From: an uncultured Bacteroidota bacterium | GTDB taxonomy: Bacteria > Bacteroidota > Bacteroidia > Chitinophagales > Chitinophagaceae | Assembly: GCA_903824665.1 (NCBI GenBank) | Contig: CAIJXT010000033.1 | Location: 62,001-126,000 of the forward strand | DNA length: 64,000 nucleotides | Direction of reading: 5' to 3' | In this document: positions 62,993 through 64,000 of the stretch, piece after piece | How positions within the stretch are numbered: the first letter of the stretch is position 1 | Layout of the letters: each line of letters begins with the position of its first letter | Program-made: the position numbers and the translations under genes | The notes under the pieces: generated by a model | What the model was told of the DNA's origin: nothing | Database searches by the model: none | What the model saw: the letters and a program-made list of their open reading frames with translations, nothing else

Positions 62993-64000
62993 TTTTCGCA
63001 TTAATGTTGTGTTCCGCATTTTGCTGTTGGCTGCCGCTATCGGTGGGTTCTTGTTTTGTTTCCATAGGGCTGGCCTTGTGGTCACTCCGGTCATTTTGTT
63101 CGTAGTCATAATTGCTTCAATTACCGAACTCGTTTTCTATGTAGAGCGTACAAACAGAGAGTTCACTAATTTCCTGCTGTCTGTAAAGAGCTCAGATTTT
63201 TCAAAATATGGAAAGGAAGATACACGGGGGAAATCATTTGCCGGCTTTAGAAAGGCGCTCAATCTTATTACAGAAGAATTCCAACTGGCCAGGATAGGTA
63301 AAGAGGCTAACTACCAGTTCATGCAGGCCGTTGTTGAGCACATGGATACGGCGATTATATCCTTTGATAAAGCGGGAGAAGTAAAACTGATCAACGAGAC
63401 CGCGAAGACGCTGCTGCATATGCCCTATCTCAAAAATATTTACTCGCTGCAAAAGACAGACCCTGAATTGTGTAGCTACCTGTTGGGATTACAAAATGGT
63501 AATAAAACCATCCTCGACATCTCTATCGGCGGGGAGAAGCTCAAGCTCTCTTTTCGCTCTGCTACGTTCATAATGCAGGGTACGGAACATACGCTTATAT
63601 CGGTGCAGAATATAAAAACAGAAATAGAGCATACTGAGCTTGAGGCCTGGGAGCAACTGCTGCATGTACTCACGCACGAGATCATGAATTCTATAACGCC
63701 ATTATCTTCACTGTCTGCAACACTAAAAACGAAAGCTATTCATTTGATGGACACCAGGACGTTTGATGAGGAAGCAATCGACGACTTGTCGCAGGGCCTG
63801 AGTGTTATTGAGCGGAGAAGTATTGGCCTCGTAAATTTCGTAAATCATTACCGCAGCCTCATTACTTTACCAGAGCCCGAATTCAGGGTAGCAAAGGTTT
63901 CTGAGTTGTTTGAAAACATAAAACTGCTTAAAGGAGATGTGCTTCAGCGGAAAGGGATTAGCCTGAAAATGGATGTAAAGAATACATCCATGACGGTGCG
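62979..64000 (+). CDS. NtrY-like sensor histidine kinase (3' end outside the window)
   Basis: At least 340 residues, cut by the window end. Two membrane helices at the start (about 10-56), then a PAS-like segment (MQAVVEHMDTAIISFDKAGEVKLINETA) and HisKA with phospho-acceptor His233 in LTHEIMNSITPLSS. ATP domain lies outside. The ATG at 62979 overlaps the regulator gene by 14 bases, so both should be translated together. Confidence 0.9.
   Translation, partial: MGLNNFRINVVFRILLLAAAIGGFLFCFHRAGLVVTPVILFVVIIASITELVFYVERTNREFTNFLLSVKSSDFSKYGKEDTRGKSFAGFRKALNLITEEFQLARIGKEANYQFMQAVVEHMDTAIISFDKAGEVKLINETAKTLLHMPYLKNIYSLQKTDPELCSYLLGLQNGNKTILDISIGGEKLKLSFRSATFIMQGTEHTLISVQNIKTEIEHTELEAWEQLLHVLTHEIMNSITPLSSLSATLKTKAIHLMDTRTFDEEAIDDLSQGLSVIERRSIGLVNFVNHYRSLITLPEPEFRVAKVSELFENIKLLKGDVLQRKGISLKMDVKNTSMTV

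Overview
The window reads as chromosomal DNA from a Bacteroidota bacterium, most likely class Chitinophagia (Chitinophagaceae-like; this placement is inference). Evidence: at least six secreted proteins end in type IX secretion (T9SS) C-terminal sorting domains; gldC is present; promoters match the Bacteroidota pattern (-33 TTTG/TTG and -7 TAnnTTTG); starts are preceded by A-rich leaders without Shine-Dalgarno sequences; many genes belong to families typical of the phylum (DUF3127, DUF4836, DUF3857, DUF4345, HMA-like AraC). No prophage, insertion sequence, CRISPR array or rRNA operon was seen. There is one tRNA (His).

Layout. 1-15.2 kb (mostly + strand): partial ftsK, a lipoprotein, lolA, a secreted M1 aminopeptidase, tRNA-His, an SSB-like DUF3127 protein, two lipoproteins, hslR (-), a CoA-pyrophosphatase-type Nudix enzyme, dxr, rseP and a PLP aminotransferase. 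15.3-29.9 kb (- strand): two DUF3857/transglutaminase-like proteins (one with its catalytic triad lost), comEC, trpG/pabA, cvpA, yqeY, gldC and four T9SS-exported proteins, two of which carry the same modules in opposite order. 30-35.4 kb: cysS and tyrS (divergent), a DUF4345 protein, the rpsF-rpsR-rplI operon and a small orphan ORF. 35.4-36.3 kb is an apparently non-coding, repeat-bearing gap. 36.3-42.7 kb: a large NHL-repeat T9SS protein and a run of small envelope/general-stress proteins (Lmo0937-like, beta-barrel, coiled-coil lipoprotein, two CsbD-like). 42.8-49.2 kb: mlaD-mlaF-mlaE lipid transport genes, an HMA-like AraC regulator, and a hybrid histidine kinase coupled to a single-domain response regulator; the kinase carries seven 21-residue tandem repeats. 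49.4-54.2 kb: three DinB-fold proteins, thioesterase, thiolase and a TetR regulator flanked by two copies of the same palindromic operator. 54.3-64 kb: a lipoprotein, then a TolC/ABC permease/ATPase/adaptor exporter operon divergent from a sigma-54 response regulator and the start of its NtrY-like kinase.

The clearest regulatory circuits are the TetR circuit (identical 16-bp operators at both the tetR and dinB-thiolase promoters) and the sigma-54 two-component pair facing the exporter operon. The most unusual structures are the 7 x 21-residue kinase linker, the paired active/degenerate transglutaminase-like proteins, the module-reversed Omp28-like pair, and the 28-bp direct repeats in the gene-free gap near 35.6-36.0 kb.
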